Shown here in pieces: positions 35,990 to 44,449 of a stretch of 44,913 nt of DNA (positions are counted from its first letter, which is position 1; each line of letters opens with the position of its first letter). The translations under genes were made by a program, and so were the position numbers. The notes below the pieces were generated by a model. It saw only the letters and a program-made list of their open reading frames with translations. It did no database searches and had not been told where the DNA came from. The stretch covers positions 1 to 44,913 of the forward strand of contig JBKPNX010000154.1 of assembly GCA_046732855.1 (NCBI GenBank), read 5' to 3'. Origin of the DNA: JBKPNX01 sp046732855. GTDB lineage: Bacteria; Pseudomonadota; Alphaproteobacteria; Geminicoccales; Geminicoccaceae.

Positions 35990-36811
35990 TCACGCTCGGG
36001 GGCCGAAAACCCCAGGGGGAGCGGGCGATCGCCCGGCGGATGCGAGGCGAGGCACGCAGACCGGTCGTTCCAGCCCCGGCACCCGGCTGACCCAGACCTC
36101 GACGCCGTAGACCGCGCGCAGACGCTCCGAGGTCAGAACCGCCTCGGGCGCGCCCTCGGCGACGATCCGCCCGTCCTGCATCAGAAGCACGCGATCGGCG
36201 CAGGCGAACGCCTGGTCGGGCGCGTGGGTCGACATGATCACGCCGATGCCGCGCGCGGCGAGCCGCTGCACCTGCGCGAGGACCATCACCTGGTTGCCGA
36301 AGTCGAGGCTGGCGGTGGGCTCGTCCATCACCAGGAAGCGCGGCTCCTGGGCAAGCGCACGGGCGATCAGCACGAGCTGGCGCTGGCCGCCGCTGATCCG
36401 CGTGTAGTCGGCTGCGGCGAGCTGCTCGACGTGCAGCCCTCGGAGCGCCTGGCGCGCCGCCTCCCGGTCGCGCTCGCTCGGCGTGGCGAACAGGCCGAGA
36501 TGGGCGGTCCGGCCCATGAGCACCGTGTCGAGCACGCGATACGGGAAGAAGCTGATATGCGCTTGGGGTACGTAGGCGAGGGTCCGCGCCCGCCGCTCGC
36601 GCGACCAGCGAGTGAGGTCCGCGCCATCGATCCTGACCCGCCCGCCTTGCGGCGCGAGGAGGCCGAGGATGGTCTTGAACAGTGTGGTCTTGCCGCAGCC
36701 GTTCGGGCCGAGCAGGCAGACGACCTCGCCCTCGCCGAGGCGAAAGCTGGCATCGCGCCCGACGGGCTTGCCGGCATAGCCGAAGGCCAGATCCTGGACC
36801 TCGAGGCTCAT
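35990..36811 (-). CDS. ABC importer ATP-binding protein (FecE/BtuD type)
   Basis: A 273-residue type II importer ATPase. Walker A GPNGCGKT at 35-42, Q-loop in YVPQAHISFFPY, signature SGGQRQ at 140-145, Walker B FLVMDEPTASLD and the switch His in MSTHAPDQAF. The HISFFPYRVLDTVLMGR segment is typical of ferric siderophore, haem, B12 and molybdate-type (MolC) transporters. The start overlaps the permease stop by 4 bases (ATGA). It belongs to a binding protein-permease-ATPase operon next to a tungstate importer; the substrate is unassigned. Confidence 0.92.
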   Translation of the reverse strand: MSLEVQDLAFGYAGKPVGRDASFRLGEGEVVCLLGPNGCGKTTLFKTILGLLAPQGGRVRIDGADLTRWSRERRARTLAYVPQAHISFFPYRVLDTVLMGRTAHLGLFATPSERDREAARQALRGLHVEQLAAADYTRISGGQRQLVLIARALAQEPRFLVMDEPTASLDFGNQVMVLAQVQRLAARGIGVIMSTHAPDQAFACADRVLLMQDGRIVAEGAPEAVLTSERLRAVYGVEVWVSRVPGLERPVCVPRLASAGRSPAPPGVFGPRA

Positions 36812-37839
36812 CGCCAGCCCTCCCGGCCGCGCGCCAGGAGCCACAGGAAGAAGGGCGCGCCGAGAAAGGCGGTGAGGATGCCGAGCGGCAGCTCGGTCCC
36901 CGCGATGGTGCGGGCGAGCGTGTCGACGATCAGCAGGTAGCCCGCCCCGAGCAGCATCGCCGATGGCAGCAGGCGATCGAAATTGGGCCCGACCAGCATG
37001 CGCGCGATGTGCGGCATGATCAGCCCGACCCAGCCGATGATGCCGCTGATCGCCACGACCGCCGCCGTTATAAGCGTCGCGGCGACAATGAACACGAAGC
37101 GCAGCCGCCGAGCATCGACGCCGAGCGCCTCGGCCTCCTCGTCGCCGAGCGACATCAGATTCATGCGCCAGCGCAGAAGGTGCAGCGGCACGAGGCCGAG
37201 GAGGACCAGCGGCACCGCGCCGAGCACGTCCGAGGGCGTGGTCGCGGCGAGGCTGCCGAGCAGCCAGAAGGTGATCGCCGGCAGCTGGTCGTAAGGATCG
37301 GCCAGCACCTTGAGCAGCGAGATCATCGAGCCGGCGAGCGTGCCGAGCACGACGCCCGCGAGCACCAGCACCAGGACCGGCTCACGCCCCCGGACCGCCG
37401 ATGCGACGAGGTAGACCAGGCCCACCGTGGCGATGCCGAAGACGAACGCGAGCAGCTGGATGCCGATCACGGGCAGCGTCAAAAAGATGCCGAACACGGC
37501 GCCGAGCCCGGCCCCGGCCGAGACGCCGAGAATGTCTGGCGAGACCAGCGGGTTGCGGAACAGGCCCTGATAGGCGGCGCCGGCCCCCGCCAGCGCCGCG
37601 CCTACGACGAGCGCGGCGGCGATGCGCGGCAGGCGGACCTGTAGAATGACCGTCGCAATCGCATCGGGCACGTCGGAGGGCCAGCCGACCAACCGCGACG
37701 AAAGCACCTCGATGATCTGCACCGGCCCGATCGGAAACTGACCGACGCCGAGCGCCAGGACGCAGAGCAGCGCCACAACGCCGACGAGCAGCCAGGGCCC
37801 GAGGCGCGCCGCCTCAATGCGTTCCAGAACCGCGCTCAT
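36808..37839 (-). CDS. FecCD-family ABC permease
   Basis: A 343-residue permease with about ten hydrophobic helices. It carries family motifs RLPRIAAALVVGAALAGAG near residue 52, QGLFRNPLVSPDILGVSAGAGLGAVFG, and the ATPase-contacting GIIGWVGLIMPHIARMLVG. The end is PIGILTA-like (ELPLGILTAFLGAPFFLWLL). Such permeases work as homodimers importing metal chelates, B12 or, in MolB, molybdate. It lies 15 bp downstream of the binding-protein gene and overlaps the ATPase gene by 4 bases. Confidence 0.93.
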   Translation of the reverse strand: MSAVLERIEAARLGPWLLVGVVALLCVLALGVGQFPIGPVQIIEVLSSRLVGWPSDVPDAIATVILQVRLPRIAAALVVGAALAGAGAAYQGLFRNPLVSPDILGVSAGAGLGAVFGIFLTLPVIGIQLLAFVFGIATVGLVYLVASAVRGREPVLVLVLAGVVLGTLAGSMISLLKVLADPYDQLPAITFWLLGSLAATTPSDVLGAVPLVLLGLVPLHLLRWRMNLMSLGDEEAEALGVDARRLRFVFIVAATLITAAVVAISGIIGWVGLIMPHIARMLVGPNFDRLLPSAMLLGAGYLLIVDTLARTIAGTELPLGILTAFLGAPFFLWLLARGREGWR

Positions 37840-37854
37840 GCACGAAGCATGCGG

Positions 37855-38892
37855 TCAGCGGGTCGCGCCGGCAAGCAGGCCGTCCAGCTGCGGGTCGCTC
37901 AGCTCGACCTGGTAAAACAGCGCATAGAACTCGCGCGTCATGGCGCGCAGGTCGCCCTCGAACCGGTCAGGATAAAGGACCGAGGCGAGCCAGCGCACAC
38001 CGAGCAGGCGGTTGATCGAGGGCGGCCGGTCAATCCAGCCGAACGGCTCGGATGGGCTCAGGTACACGCGGCGGTTCCGCACGGCGTCCGTGCCCCGCCA
38101 GGAGGGATCGTCCCAGACGCGCCCGTAGAACCGATCGTCCCAGGTCACCACCACCTCGGGATTCCACAAGAGGACCTGCTCGATCGAGACGTCGAGGATG
38201 CCACGCCGGCCCGGCGCGTCGGCGACGTTGATCGCGCCGACCCGCTCGATGATCTCGGTGTTGATCGAGCCGCGCACGCCGGTCTCGAGGCCTTCCGGCC
38301 CGCGCGCCAGGTAGACCCTGGGGCGCTGCTCGTGCGGGATCTTGGCCAGCATCGCGTCGAGCTCGGCGAAGGTCCTCTCGGCGTAAGCGGCGAGCTTGGC
38401 GGCGCGCTGCTCGACGCCCAGAATCTCGCCCATCAGGCGCAGCGCCTCCGCGGTATGCGCGAACCTGCCGTCGATCAGGGCGTAGGGCACGCCGGTCTGC
38501 GCCTGCACCCGGTCGGCGAGCGAGACGTAGGTCGGGGCGACCGAGCCGAAGTCGAAGATCAGGTCCGGCTTAGCCGCGAGGATCACCTCGAGATTGGCAT
38601 CGCCGCCACGGCCGGTGAGGCGCCCGAGCACCGGCAGGTCGCGCCACGGTGCGGCGACGTAGGCCGCCTCGTCGCCGCGAAACTCCCGCGTCCAGCCCAA
38701 AAGGGTCTTGGGCGCCAGCACGTAGAGGAACACCATCGCGGGCGGGCCGGCCGGAAACACCCGTGCGATCCGGTCCGGGACCTCGACCTGGCGACCGGCC
38801 GAATCGGTCACGAGGCGCGCCGCCTGAGCTTCCGGGCTCGACGCGAGAACCGTGCCCAGCAGCGCCAGGCCGATGGTCAGGCGGCCACGCAT
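37855..38892 (-). CDS. Periplasmic binding protein of the FecCD-type importer (cluster A-II, TroA-like fold)
   Basis: A 345-residue secreted protein (signal peptide ends near SPEAQAARL). Two lobes are joined by a long helix, as in BtuF/FhuD/MolA proteins: VTDSAGRQVEVPDRIARVFPAGPP, EVILAAKPDLIFDFG, and late WNPEVVVTWDDRFYGRVWDDPSW with AVRNRRVYLSP. The sequence does not show which ligand binds. MolA-type molybdate/tungstate binding is attractive because a TupABC importer follows, yet iron-chelate or lanthanide-chelate binding is equally compatible. No TonB-dependent receptor is encoded nearby. The second ATG is used since GGAG sits 6 bases before it. Confidence 0.88.
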   Translation of the reverse strand: MRGRLTIGLALLGTVLASSPEAQAARLVTDSAGRQVEVPDRIARVFPAGPPAMVFLYVLAPKTLLGWTREFRGDEAAYVAAPWRDLPVLGRLTGRGGDANLEVILAAKPDLIFDFGSVAPTYVSLADRVQAQTGVPYALIDGRFAHTAEALRLMGEILGVEQRAAKLAAYAERTFAELDAMLAKIPHEQRPRVYLARGPEGLETGVRGSINTEIIERVGAINVADAPGRRGILDVSIEQVLLWNPEVVVTWDDRFYGRVWDDPSWRGTDAVRNRRVYLSPSEPFGWIDRPPSINRLLGVRWLASVLYPDRFEGDLRAMTREFYALFYQVELSDPQLDGLLAGATR

Positions 38893-38920
38893 CGTCATCT
38901 CCGCCCGGCCCGGGGCCCCG

Positions 38921-39757
38921 TCAGCTCGAGCCGGCCTTGGCGTTCGGGAAGAAGGCCTGCTCGCCGTGGATTTTGAACGCGCCGATCGCGTCCTGGCCCT
39001 CGTCCGAGAGCACCCAGTCGATGAAGGCCTGCCCGAGCTCGGCCTTGACGTGTGGATGCTTCGCCGGATTGACCAGGATGATGCCGTACTGATTGAACAG
39101 GCGCGGATCGCCTTCGACCAGAATTGCCAGGTTCTGCCGGTTGTCGAACGCCAGCCAAGTGCCGCGATCGGTCAGCGCATAGGCGTCCATGCCGGCGGCG
39201 GTGTTCAGTGTCGGGCCCATGCCCGAGCCGGTCTCGCGATACCACGTGCCGCTCGCGCCGGCGACGTCGACGCCTGCCTCCTGCCAGAGCGCGAGCTCGG
39301 CCTTGTGGGTGCCGCTGTCGTCGCCGCGCGAGGCGAACGGCGCCTCGGCCGCAGCGATCTTCCTCATCGCGTCGATCACGTCCTTGGCGCCCTTGATGCC
39401 GGCCGGGTCGGCGGCGGGTCCGACGATCACGAAGTCGTTGTACATGACCTCGTGGCGCTCGATGCCGAAGCCGTCGGCCACAAACTTCTCCTCGGACGGC
39501 TGGTGGTGCACGAACAGCACGTCGGCATCGCCCTTGCGTGCGACCTCGATCGCTTGGCCGGTGCCGACGGCGACCACCCGCACCTCGATCCCGGTCTTCT
39601 CCTGGAAGAGCGGCAGGAGGTGGTCGAACAGACCCGAATTCTCGGTCGAGGTGGTCGAGGCGACGGTGATGAACCTGTCCTGGCCGAGCGCGGGCCCGAT
39701 GCTCACCCCGAGACCTGCCGCCAGCAAGGCCCCGAGCAGGATGGATCGCCGGCGCAT
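38921..39757 (-). CDS. tupA: TupA, tungstate-binding protein
   Basis: A 278-residue periplasmic protein. The signal peptide (RRRSILLGALLAAGLGVSIGPALGQ) is followed by ITVASTTSTENSGLFDHLLP; TTSTENSGL is the TupA oxyanion-binding signature. Further TupA-like segments are GTGQAIEVARKGDADVLFVHH, APFASRGDDSGTHKAEL and RETGSGMGPTLNTA. TupA proteins bind tungstate with far higher affinity than molybdate. GGGAGG lies 5 bases before the ATG. The gene order tupB-tupC-tupA differs from the common tupA-tupB-tupC. A 69-bp gap separates it from tupC. Confidence 0.94.
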   Translation of the reverse strand: MRRRSILLGALLAAGLGVSIGPALGQDRFITVASTTSTENSGLFDHLLPLFQEKTGIEVRVVAVGTGQAIEVARKGDADVLFVHHQPSEEKFVADGFGIERHEVMYNDFVIVGPAADPAGIKGAKDVIDAMRKIAAAEAPFASRGDDSGTHKAELALWQEAGVDVAGASGTWYRETGSGMGPTLNTAAGMDAYALTDRGTWLAFDNRQNLAILVEGDPRLFNQYGIILVNPAKHPHVKAELGQAFIDWVLSDEGQDAIGAFKIHGEQAFFPNAKAGSS

Positions 39758-39826
39758 GGTTCCCTCCCTTGGTGTAGCTACCCTTGGTGTGGTGGTCCGG
39801 CGAGCCGGCGCGCTCCTTCCTGGTCG

Positions 39827-40603
39827 TCAGGCGAGCAGCTCGCCGGCGACGAAGGCCCGGGCTTCGGGCGCGCCGGGGTGGGTGAAGAAGCGCGGGGCAT
39901 CCGCGTGCTCGAGCAGCCGGCCCTTGTGCAAAAACACGATCTCGTCGGCCTGGCGCCGCGCCTGGCCGAGATCGTGGGTGGTCATGACGATCTTGACGCC
40001 GGCCGCGCCCATCGCCGCGATCACGGCCTCGATCGCCCGCGTCGCCGCCGGATCGAGGTTCGCGGTCGGCTCGTCGAGGAACAGGATCTTGGGCTCGAGC
40101 GCCCAGGCCCGGGCGAGCGCCAGGCGCTGCTGCTCGCCGCCGGAGAGCACCCGCGCCGGCCGGTCGGCGATCTGCGCGAGCCCCACCTGCGCCAGGACCG
40201 CGTCCACCCGGCGGCGGCGTTCGGCGCGCGGCACGCCCGCGACGGCGAGCGCATAGCCGACGTTGGCCGCGGCCGAGCGGCGCAGCAGCACCGGGCGCTG
40301 GAAGACGAAAGCCTGCTCCCGGCGCAGTCTGGCGGGGTCGTCGGAGGCCCAGCGGATCCTACCGGCCGTCGGCCGGATCAGCCCGTGGCAGAGCCGCAGC
40401 AGCAGGCTCTTGCCGGCGCCGTTCGGCCCGAGAATGACGGTCCTTGCGCCGGCATTCAGGGTGAGGCTCACGTCATCGATCAGACGCTGGCCGCCAGCCT
40501 CGAAGCCGACGTGCTCGAGCACCAGCGGCAGCGGGCCGTCGTCGGCGCCCCTGGGCCGCTCGATCAGGGGCTCCTCGGGCAGCTTGAGGGCGGCGGCCGG
40601 CAT
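39827..40603 (-). CDS. tupC: TupC, tungstate ABC transporter ATPase
   Basis: A 258-residue ATPase with an extra N-terminal stretch of about 25 residues. Walker A GPNGAGKS at 59-66, Q-loop AFVFQRPVLLRRS, signature LSGGEQQR, Walker B ILFLDEPTANLD and switch MTTHDLGQA. FQRPVLLRRSAAANVGYAL is typical of TupC/molybdate-type ATPases. The ATG shares one base with the tupB stop (TGATG), so translation is coupled. It powers tungstate uptake with TupB and TupA. Confidence 0.93.
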   Translation of the reverse strand: MPAAALKLPEEPLIERPRGADDGPLPLVLEHVGFEAGGQRLIDDVSLTLNAGARTVILGPNGAGKSLLLRLCHGLIRPTAGRIRWASDDPARLRREQAFVFQRPVLLRRSAAANVGYALAVAGVPRAERRRRVDAVLAQVGLAQIADRPARVLSGGEQQRLALARAWALEPKILFLDEPTANLDPAATRAIEAVIAAMGAAGVKIVMTTHDLGQARRQADEIVFLHKGRLLEHADAPRFFTHPGAPEARAFVAGELLA

Positions 40604-41307
40604 CAGCCCGCCGCCTGCCGCGCCGCCGACTGGACCAGCATCAGGGTGGCGTTCACCGCAAGCACGATCAGCAGCAGGACCAGGCCCAGGCCGAGCGCCA
40701 GGGCGAGGTAGCCCTTGCTGGTCTCGAGCGCGATGGTCGTGGTCATGACCCGGGTGACGTGGTTGATGTTGCCGCCGACCATGATCACGGCGCCGACCTC
40801 GGCCATGGCCCGGCCCAGGCCGGCCAAAACCGCGGTCATCAGGCTGAAGCGGCCGTCCCACAGCAACGTCGGGATCCCGCGGAGCGCGCCCACCCCGAGC
40901 GAGTGCAGCTGCTCCCGATATTCGGCGTGCAAGTCCTCGACCGTCTGGCGGGTCAGCGCGGCGATGATCGGCGTGACCAGGATGGCCTGGGCGATCACCA
41001 TGGCGGTCGGCGTGAACAGCAGGCCGAGCGCGCCGAGCGGCCCGGCGCGCGACAGCATCAGATAGACGAACAGGCCGACCACGACCGGCGGGAGGCCCAT
41101 GCAGGCGTTGAGCAGCACGATCAGCGCGCCGCGGCCGGGGAAGCGGGCGAGCGCCAGCGCCGCGCCGAGCGGCATGCCGATCACCGCCGCGAGCGCGACG
41201 GCGGACAGGCTGATCTGCAGCGAGAGCAGCACGATCTGGGCCAGCTCGCGATCGAGCGAGGTGAGGAGTTGCAGGGCCGCGACGAACGCCTCGCCCAGCT
41301 GGCCCAT
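40603..41307 (-). CDS. tupB: TupB, tungstate ABC transporter permease
   Basis: A 234-residue permease with five to six membrane helices, opening EAFVAALQLLTSLDRELAQIVLLSLQISLSAVALAAVIGMPLG. It has the Tup-type cytoplasmic loop EYREQLHSLGVGALRGIPTLLWDGRFSLMTAVLAGLGRAMAEVGAVIMVGGN (EAA-like motif for the ATPase). First gene of the tup operon, behind a strong GGAGG site. In many bacteria tungstate uptake serves formate or aldehyde oxidoreductases; the window itself contains a molybdenum hydroxylase that might draw on the same importer. Confidence 0.93.
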   Translation of the reverse strand: MGQLGEAFVAALQLLTSLDRELAQIVLLSLQISLSAVALAAVIGMPLGAALALARFPGRGALIVLLNACMGLPPVVVGLFVYLMLSRAGPLGALGLLFTPTAMVIAQAILVTPIIAALTRQTVEDLHAEYREQLHSLGVGALRGIPTLLWDGRFSLMTAVLAGLGRAMAEVGAVIMVGGNINHVTRVMTTTIALETSKGYLALALGLGLVLLLIVLAVNATLMLVQSAARQAAG

Positions 41308-41747
41308 TCTCTTGCCTCCTCCACCGCAGAACTGCGCGTTCAGCTGCGCCCGGTGCTTGCCACGCTAAGCAGCTGCCAAGAAGAATACAAGATTGCCCAG
41401 ATACGCACCGCAGGTGCAGGACGATGCTGGCGAGATGGGCGCTGCGCGCAATGTTAGCCTTCCCAAGCGAACACGCGTCCTGCCGCTCTGCTCAGCTGCG
41501 GACCGGGATCCCGCCCGTGCTCTACCGGGCGCCGATGAGCTCGAGGAGGGGCTTTGCTAGCAGGCGATGGCTGAGGGTGGCGCGAATGCGCGCCGGATCA
41601 TGGGCAAGCCGGCGTCTCGTCTGCCACACCTCGGGCTGGCGAACGCGGCTGCAGTGCCGAGAGGACCGGCGGCGTACCGCCTGTGCTTACAATCCGCTCC
41701 GGTGGCTGTCGCCGGCGTAAACGCGGCGCCCGCTGCAAGGCGCCGGC
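41308..41747. other. Non-coding gap upstream of the tup operon, 440 bp
   Basis: Should contain the tup promoter on the minus strand. I find no tungstate riboswitch-like or Mo-cofactor riboswitch-like structure I can defend, no convincing promoter boxes, and no small gene with a good ribosome site. Open frames here are Arg/Ala-rich and look like compositional noise. Confidence 0.45.
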
Positions 41748-43298
41748 TCAGTTGAGGATCACGACCTCCACGCGGCGATTGGCGCGCCGCCCGTCCGACG
41801 TCGCGTTGGACGCGATCGGGCGGCTCTCGCCTGCGCCTTCCGTGACCAGCCGGTTGGCGGGCAGATCGAAATTCTCGACGAAGATCTGCTTGACCAGCTC
41901 CGCCCGGCGCTTCGATAGCTGGCGATTGCGCTCGGGATCGCCGACCGAGTCGCTATGGCCTATGATCAGCACCTGTCGGTTGTCATACATGCCGATCAGC
42001 TCCGCCACCTTTGCGAGCGTGTCGTAGGCGCCCGGCTGCACCTGGTCGCTGCCCGCGGCGAACAGGAGCTCGCCCGGCACGGTGGTCATCAGGCCTCGTT
42101 CGTCGAGATTCGCGTGGAGGTCGGCGAGCAGGCCCTGCATCTGCTGCCGCTTCTGCGGCGGCAGATCGGCCAGGGTGAAAACAGCAGGTCGGCCGCCCAA
42201 AATACCCCGTTCATCCAGGTGAGCGCCTTCCTGGGCGGGAAGCGTCGGAGGCGGCGTCGGCTCCTCGCGGGCAACCTGGGTGGTCGCGCCTGTCTCCTCG
42301 CGTGGCTCGACGACCGTCCTTTCGAGGCGGGCGTTGGCCGCCTCGCTACGCTCGAGCCGCGCAGTGACGTCCGCCAGGCGGGCGCGCAGTTCGTCGCGCT
42401 CGTCCTCAAGCGCGGCGACTCGTTGGCCACTCTGAGCGCGCGCCTGCCCGACCGCTCCGGCCTGCTCCTTGGCGCCAGCCAGCTCTCCTTTGACTTTGGC
42501 CAGATCTGCCTCGATGCTCGCCTTTTCCCGTTCGGTCCGCTGCAGGCTCTGGCGCATCTCGCCCAGCTGGGCTTCCGCCGTAGTCCGCGCGCGGTCAGCG
42601 GTCGCGATGCGCTGCTCGCTCGCCTCGATCTGGGCGCGCAGTCGCGCCGTTTCGGCGCTCGCCTGGTCGGCGCCGCCGTCGCCCTGCTCGGTCTCGCTGC
42701 GCAGCGCGGTCTGCGTCACGCCCGCTTGCGTCGCCATGCGATCGCCCGCGCTGCCGGTCGGGGCACGAGTGGCGTTGAGCTGGGCGTTCTGCCAGCGCGC
42801 CGCCACCGCGAGCAGCTGCTCGTCCATAGCGCGCGCCTGGGCAGTGGCCTGTTCGACCGTCTTGGTCAGCTCGGCGGCACGCGCCTCGGCCGCCTGCTTC
42901 GCCGTTTCCAGCCCGCCCCGCTCGGCCCGCACCGCCTCGATTTCGGACCGCAACTGCTGATTCTCCTGCCGCAGGGCGGCGAGCTCCTGCTGCAGCTGCC
43001 GGGTCGCGGCGACCGCCTCGGCGGCTTTGGACAGCTCCTCGAGGCGCTGCCGTGCCGCCGTCAGCGCCTCGTGCAGCTCCGTAAACGAATCGGAAGGCGC
43101 GCCCGGCGTGCCGGCGGGTTGTTGGGCATGAGGTTTGGTCGGCTGCTGGATCAGGGTCGGCCGCGGGAGCGGGGGTGGCGTCGCAGGAAGCGGCATGGCG
43201 GCGACCTCAACGGCGCTCGCCAACACCACGAGCGCGGCCAATGATGGCCCCCACCAGATTCTGGCAAATCGCTGGGCGCGCGAATCATCACGGGTCAT
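41748..43298 (-). CDS. Coiled-coil envelope protein with C-terminal OmpA domain
   Basis: A 516-residue protein. An N-terminal export signal or anchor (SLAALVVLASAVEVAAMP) is followed by a Pro-rich linker (PPPLPRPTLIQQP). A very long coiled coil follows (about residues 72-330, Ala/Glu/Gln/Arg heptads such as LQQELAALRQENQQLRSEIEAVRAE). A Thr/Pro hinge leads to the peptidoglycan-binding OmpA domain (PGELLFAAGSDQV, VLIIGHSDSVGDPERNRQLSKRRAELV, RRVEVVILN). The Asp and Arg that bind diaminopimelate are in the usual places. It should span the periplasm and tether the envelope. GGGAGG lies 5 bases before the ATG. Confidence 0.88.
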   Translation of the reverse strand: MTRDDSRAQRFARIWWGPSLAALVVLASAVEVAAMPLPATPPPLPRPTLIQQPTKPHAQQPAGTPGAPSDSFTELHEALTAARQRLEELSKAAEAVAATRQLQQELAALRQENQQLRSEIEAVRAERGGLETAKQAAEARAAELTKTVEQATAQARAMDEQLLAVAARWQNAQLNATRAPTGSAGDRMATQAGVTQTALRSETEQGDGGADQASAETARLRAQIEASEQRIATADRARTTAEAQLGEMRQSLQRTEREKASIEADLAKVKGELAGAKEQAGAVGQARAQSGQRVAALEDERDELRARLADVTARLERSEAANARLERTVVEPREETGATTQVAREEPTPPPTLPAQEGAHLDERGILGGRPAVFTLADLPPQKRQQMQGLLADLHANLDERGLMTTVPGELLFAAGSDQVQPGAYDTLAKVAELIGMYDNRQVLIIGHSDSVGDPERNRQLSKRRAELVKQIFVENFDLPANRLVTEGAGESRPIASNATSDGRRANRRVEVVILN

Positions 43299-43778
43299 TG
43301 CAGCCTCCCCGACGCCTGGTACCGCAGCGCACGAGCGGCCCCCACGGGCCCGAGCCTAAACCCTCCGCCTCCCGCGTCAAGCTTGATCAGATCGGATGTG
43401 TCACTTTTGCGCTCTTGATCGAAGTTACGATCCATGCGCTCCCGTCAAGTGACGACGACCTCCAGAACTTCGAGCTACATCGGTCGAGCGCTGCGATGAC
43501 TTGTTCTCGCGCGGAGGCTCGTGAAACATGCTCGAGATCATGCGCTGCACCGACGCGATCCAAGACGCGAACTTCCGCTGGCGCCCGTCGGGCTGCAGTC
43601 GCCTTGCGCTCGCCGCGGGCCGAGTGAGATGCATCGATTTGGCAGCGCGCCGGCACGACCGGCGTCGATACGCTCGAATATGCGAGGCGCCGAGACGAAC
43701 ATGGAGCCTCGGGCGGAGTTTCCGCTTGACCGGTGGCTTTGGCGCGGCCAACCAGGAGCAAACCTCTGGGAAGCTTGA
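43299..43778. other. Divergent intergenic region, 480 bp
   Basis: Separates the OmpA-domain gene from the secreted-protein/PQQ dehydrogenase pair, so promoters for both are expected. The composition is a little less GC-rich than in the genes. I see no credible small gene, strong inverted repeat or clear promoter boxes. Confidence 0.45.
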
Positions 43779-44399
43779 ATGTCATCGCAGCAGCGCGTCC
43801 GGCTCCTCCTGAGCGCGCCCGTCTTGGGGATGGTCCTGCTGGGCGTCGCCCCGGCCACCGCCGAGGAGATCCGCGACTGGCCGTGCGATGCGCCCTTCGC
43901 CGAGCGATTCGACCCTGTCGAGGTCTGGGGCAGTGCCTTACCGCGCCGGCCGGGGGGAGACTGGCGCCAGGACGCGACGGTGCGCGAGGTGGTCGAGTTT
44001 GCGGCCAATCCGGAGAATCCGGCAAGCCAGGGGGCCAAGCGGATCGCCAAGTTTGCTGCCCCGCTCGGCGGCGCAGAGCGCGAACAGCGGTTGATGCTGG
44101 TGTTCGCCGGGTTGCTCGATCAATTCAATCTCCTGCGCGGGTTTGTAATTGAAGGGGTGCGCGATTTCGTTGTGCGCGCTAAGATCCTGCGCGAGGCGGT
44201 CGATCGGAACGAGGCGGCAGCCGCTGCGCTTCCGGCGGAAGCGTCTCAGGAGCAGCGCCGCGGCCATCTCGAGGCGGGCGCCTGGGACGCGCGCCGGATG
44301 GATGATGCTATGGAGGAGGCTGAGTTTCTGTGCCACCGCTACGGCTATTTGGACAAGAAGCTGCGCGAGCTGACCGCCGGCATCCGAGCTGCTCTTTGA
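43779..44399 (+). CDS. Secreted protein of unknown function upstream of a PQQ dehydrogenase (206 aa)
   Basis: Not recognised. It has a signal peptide (about 1-29, ending PATAEE) and a mature part that looks mostly helical. Two cysteines, Cys36 (DWPCDAPF) and Cys185 (EFLCHRYGY), may form a disulfide tying the ends together. The N-terminal motif AERFDPVEVWGSALPRRPGGDWRQD looks conserved-type rather than low complexity. The gene lies 50 bp before a PQQ-dependent dehydrogenase on the same strand and is probably cotranscribed, which suggests a periplasmic role with that enzyme. Confidence 0.75.
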   Translation: MSSQQRVRLLLSAPVLGMVLLGVAPATAEEIRDWPCDAPFAERFDPVEVWGSALPRRPGGDWRQDATVREVVEFAANPENPASQGAKRIAKFAAPLGGAEREQRLMLVFAGLLDQFNLLRGFVIEGVRDFVVRAKILREAVDRNEAAAAALPAEASQEQRRGHLEAGAWDARRMDDAMEEAEFLCHRYGYLDKKLRELTAGIRAAL

Positions 44400-44449
44400 T
44401 CAGACCGCGCGTGGAGGACCGCGCGGCCGCAACAGGGAGGTTAAGAGCT

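Noticed and set aside
39767..39791. CCCTTGGTGT repeated twice between tupC and tupA
   Set aside because: Two 10-bp copies 15 bp apart are too short to call a functional repeat; probably slippage.
41424..41720. 98-residue open frame upstream of tupB
   Set aside because: Arg/Ser-rich composition, no ribosome site and no recognisable domain.
43521..43778. Overlapping small open frames before the 206-residue secreted protein
   Set aside because: Two frames overlap on the same strand, neither has a Shine-Dalgarno or a domain, and both look compositional.
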